DNA of 13,397 nt from JAAYYM01 sp964638005. Its GTDB lineage: Bacteria; Bacillota; Clostridia; Lachnospirales; Lachnospiraceae. Under the pieces are notes generated by a model. That model saw only the letters and a program-made list of their open reading frames with translations. It did not search any database and was not told the origin of the DNA. This document shows, one piece after another, positions 13,211 to 13,397 of the stretch (position 1 is the first letter of the stretch; the number at the start of each line of letters is the position of its first letter). The stretch covers positions 1 to 13,397 of the forward strand of contig CAZWXS010000061.1 in assembly GCA_964638005.1 (NCBI GenBank). The letters are read 5' to 3'. Made by a program: the position numbers and the translations under genes.

Positions 13211-13397
13211 TTGTGCTCTTTTTATACAAACGATACCCTTCAAAAAATTGAAATAAAGATTGTTTTTTTGAGGTGTAATAACTCCTGTAATACCACCAAA
13301 GCAACAGATTACTGATAGTAATCATGACAGAACAACATAGACCTACTAATGTAGGTAATGGTCTAACAGAATAACTGTTAAGAATGAAAAGGGAGCA
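13211..13397 (+). promoter_or_regulatory. Gene-free, hairpin-rich leader before a downstream gene
   Basis: No open frame here has a usable start and ribosome site. Instead there are consecutive perfect inverted repeats: TTCAA-AAAA-TTGAA near 13239-13252, GATTACT-GAT-AGTAATC (13307-13323), ACCTAC-TAAT-GTAGGT (13341-13356) and TAACAG-AATAA-CTGTTA (13364-13380). The sequence ends in AAAGGGAG, a good ribosome binding site for a gene starting just past the window. AGACC (13339-13343) can alternatively pair with GGTCT (13360-13364), which would break the second and third long hairpins. GAGGTG at 13270-13275 also resembles a ribosome site but has no start codon at the right distance. Confidence 0.45.

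Larger units (their letters stand above)
11504..13397. mobile_element. Probable prophage remnant next to tRNA-Leu
   Basis: From just after the tRNA terminator the sequence becomes visibly more AT-rich. It carries a zinc-ribbon accessory gene, a DUF6711-like phage protein and a short tail/baseplate-like protein. A tRNA-adjacent position is typical of integrated phages. No integrase, capsid, portal or terminase is seen, and tail-type genes start only about 800 bases from the tRNA, so the element is either decayed or arranged unusually. The left edge is approximate and the right edge lies beyond the window. Confidence 0.5.

Noticed and set aside
13278..13340. Short open stretch reading ITPVIPPKQQITDSNHDRTT
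   Set aside because: It has no ATG, GTG or TTG start, and the GAGGTG ahead is at the wrong distance. It is at most a decayed fragment.
1..13397. CRISPR array or insertion sequence
   Set aside because: No regularly spaced repeats, transposase motifs or terminal inverted repeats were seen. The 11-base tandem repeat has only two copies and no spacer.

Overview
The window looks like a chromosomal segment of a Gram-positive anaerobe of the Clostridia, most likely Lachnospiraceae. The basis is strong GGAGG-type ribosome binding sites, tRNA genes without encoded CCA, a moderate base composition, and a family mix typical of that group: a PAS-rich hybrid kinase, a MoxR/DUF58 operon and a GGDEF/EAL protein with a CxxC..CxxC sensory module. 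Taxonomy is inferred from style, not from a marker gene.

Layout. 1-436 is intergenic. It holds a long bidirectional-type hairpin (104-168), an extended -10 promoter (308-316) and a leader with several small inverted repeats ending next to the ribosome binding site. 437-7027 is a tight plus-strand operon of four genes: a large soluble PAS hybrid histidine kinase/response regulator, a MoxR AAA+ ATPase (ATGA overlap), a DUF58 protein (9-bp gap) and a membrane protein with a DUF4129-like tail (11-bp overlap). A good sigma-A promoter lies at 7028-7056, directly after the last stop. It precedes a 900-residue PAS/GGDEF/PAS-like/degenerate-GGDEF/EAL protein (7097-9799) and a membrane acyltransferase-3 protein (9832-10926).

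10948-11452 is a tRNA cluster: tRNA-Ala(CGC) and tRNA-Leu(AAG) on the minus strand, and tRNA-Leu(CAG) on the plus strand. The two Leu genes are divergent, each with its own promoter. tRNA-Leu(CAG) ends in a clear intrinsic terminator followed by a perfect 11-bp tandem repeat.

11504-13397 is visibly more AT-rich and looks like accessory DNA, probably a prophage remnant beside tRNA-Leu(CAG). It has a double zinc-ribbon protein with its own strong promoter and terminator, a DUF6711-like phage protein, and a short protein resembling the front part of a phage tail or baseplate protein that stops at a tail-type 'DYTP' motif. The last about 130 bases hold no gene. They carry perfect hairpins in a row and end in a ribosome binding site for a gene beyond the window.

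How the genes may work together (inference): the kinase and the MoxR/DUF58/DUF4129 machine are translationally linked and probably form one sensing and envelope-remodelling unit. The GGDEF/EAL protein and acyltransferase form a second unit linking c-di-GMP to a membrane acylation step. No fully new system is proven. The best leads are the kinase-MoxR coupling, the two hairpin-rich leaders and the tRNA-adjacent phage remnant.
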